From NCBI GenBank assembly GCA_030613505.1, contig JAUWLW010000012.1:1-61982 (forward strand): 61,982 nucleotides of DNA. Direction: 5' to 3'. This document shows positions 60,967 through 61,982 of the stretch, piece after piece. Both the position numbers and the translations under genes were made by a program. The stretch comes from Candidatus Zixiibacteriota bacterium (GTDB lineage Bacteria; RBG-13-66-14; B26-G2; WVWN01). Positions within the stretch are counted from its first letter, which is position 1. The number at the start of each line of letters is the position of its first letter. Below the pieces are notes generated by a model that saw only the letters and a list, made by a program, of their open reading frames with translations, did no database searches and was not told where the DNA came from.

Positions 60967-61982
60967 GTGCTGAAGAAAGGCTTAATAGAGTATCGCCGAA
61001 GGGAGTACGACGCGGGCGACGGCAGAATATCTCATGCCGCCGTTCTAAAGGTCTTAAAAAAAGATTTCAATTTTCGTACTTTTAAATCGGAAGACCAAGA
61101 ACTGCTCGTGCTGAAGACGTTAGCCGGCGAATCGGTCTTCGGAATAATGGCGACCGGTTCCGGGAAGTCGCTGGCGTTTTTACTGCCGCCATTTCTTCAA
61201 AGAAAATTACGGGTGTGCCTGGTAGTAAGCCCTTTGAAAGCGCTAATGTCCCAGTTCGACGAAAAACACGATTGGGTCAAGACGATCCATACGGACGTCG
61301 AGGTTCGCCAGCGCAAGAATATATGGCGCCAGATTCGGGAAGGCAAAGTCCACGTCCTCTTGGTAGCGCCGGAGCGCCTCAAGAACGACGTTTTCAAAGA
61401 ACGGCTTATCGAAGCGGTCCGGCGCGGCGGCCGGGAGCTCGGGCCGCTCGTGTTGGACGAAGTCCATTGTGTAACGGATTGGGGCCGCGATTTCCGTCCC
61501 GAATATTGGTGGGCCGCCGAGCACTTGGCCGACATCGAACGTCGCTTGGGCGCTAAACGACCTATCCCAAAGGTTTTGCTGACCGCTACCGCAGACGACC
61601 GCGTGCGCCAAGAGGTCCTCGCGCGATTCGGCTTCCGGGGAAGAGGAGTTTTATCACCGGCGAATATTATCCAGGGCCCGGTGCCGCGCCCGGAGATATT
61701 TATAGCGGCGATAAAATGTCGTACCCCCGAAAAAAAGCACGACGTCGCCCGGAAATTCCTTGAACGGCAGGCGAAGCGCCCCCTTCCCGCCGGCGTGAAG
61801 CGCCGGGCGTTGGTATATAACTTTGAAGCCGTCAAGGGGGACATTGGATGCGCCGAAATTACGGCCGAAAACGCGCATATTTATAGAAAAGAACACAGAT
61901 TAAAAGCTAACCAACTCGCCAAGTTATTAAAACTACAAAGTTCGAAAACGTGCCGTATCCGGGCGTTGCCGTACGCATCCAC
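60967..61982 (+). CDS. RecQ-like DEAD/DEAH helicase (3' end outside the window)
   Basis: At least 338 residues, starting at GTG 60967 with an AAGGA site 9 bases upstream. No ATG is in frame before the liuC remnant stop at 60928. The helicase core is clear: FRTFKSEDQ (Q-like motif), P-loop MATGSGKSLAF (about 61-71), SPLKALM (Ia), DEVHCVTDWGRDFRPEYW (motif II and the RecQ-type aromatic-rich loop, positions about 178-195) and LLTATADD (III). An N-terminal extension of about 40 residues precedes it. The start of the second RecA domain (KRRALVYNFEAV) is visible, but what follows looks atypical. Its neighbours suggest an accessory or defence gene. Confidence 0.85.
   Translation, partial: MLKKGLIEYRRREYDAGDGRISHAAVLKVLKKDFNFRTFKSEDQELLVLKTLAGESVFGIMATGSGKSLAFLLPPFLQRKLRVCLVVSPLKALMSQFDEKHDWVKTIHTDVEVRQRKNIWRQIREGKVHVLLVAPERLKNDVFKERLIEAVRRGGRELGPLVLDEVHCVTDWGRDFRPEYWWAAEHLADIERRLGAKRPIPKVLLTATADDRVRQEVLARFGFRGRGVLSPANIIQGPVPRPEIFIAAIKCRTPEKKHDVARKFLERQAKRPLPAGVKRRALVYNFEAVKGDIGCAEITAENAHIYRKEHRLKANQLAKLLKLQSSKTCRIRALPYAS

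Overview
The window looks like a piece of chromosome from an uncultured, high-GC (by eye well above 60%), diderm bacterium. Diderm is supported by a LolA-type lipoprotein carrier, several lipobox signal peptides, a SurA/PpiD-like lipoprotein and a Tat-type lipoprotein signal. Housekeeping genes are clearly bacterial (rho, dnaX-ybaB, recA-recX, ftsK, carAB, ispD, pgsA, rimO). An archaeal-type thiolase/HMG-CoA synthase/DUF35 operon sits among them. I would place it in a candidate phylum, but the sequence alone does not fix which one.

Layout. 1-8.3 kb (+): RluA-family pseudouridine synthase, rho with a near-consensus promoter, an EVE-domain/NucS-like nuclease fusion, a secreted protein, an Fe-S aldo-keto reductase, a CDF transporter, then dnaX-ybaB and a bidirectional terminator. 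8.3-14.1 kb: a lipoprotein hydrolase (-), then a bactofilin-like membrane protein, deoC, a methyltransferase and a Tat-lipoprotein relative of alkaline phosphatases that has lost its catalytic residues (+). 14.1-28.7 kb (-): a long housekeeping run from uppP through a TolB-like lipoprotein, ftsK, lolA, rimO, pgsA, pgpA, a DUF2079 protein, cinA and thpR to recA, recX, PIN-TRAM and ispD. 28.7-35.9 kb (-): three tandem membrane sulfatase-like proteins and an intact alkaline-phosphatase-superfamily gene. 35.9-44.2 kb (-): an accessory region with a type IIG restriction-modification gene, four nucleotidyltransferase/HEPN (MNT-HEPN) pairs, a potassium channel and sulfate adenylyltransferase. 44.2-48.5 kb: a SurA/PpiD-like lipoprotein and two strongly promoted secreted paralogues. 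48.5-53.4 kb (+): DUF3795, then carAB behind an attenuator-like leader. 53.5-60.1 kb (+): HMG-CoA synthase, thiolase, DUF35, a RAYT transposase with REP palindromes, methylcrotonyl-CoA carboxylase beta subunit and methylglutaconyl-CoA hydratase, with two more MNT-HEPN pairs spliced in. The window ends inside a RecQ-like helicase.

The main discovery is how the six MNT-HEPN pairs are embedded. At three places the pair lies between a host gene and a short duplicated piece of that same gene's end. The 3' end of sat is present three times with periods of 711 and 712 bp. The 3' end of the hydratase gene is present twice. The 5' end of the phosphatase gene is present three times. Host genes stay intact and the extra copies are dead stubs. 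In the two double arrays the stub plus the first half of the antitoxin gene is almost identical between modules, while the second half and the toxin are strongly diverged. That pattern suggests cassettes accreting or exchanging on a fixed anchor rather than plain tandem duplication.

No tRNA, rRNA, CRISPR array, integrase or classical insertion sequence was recognised.
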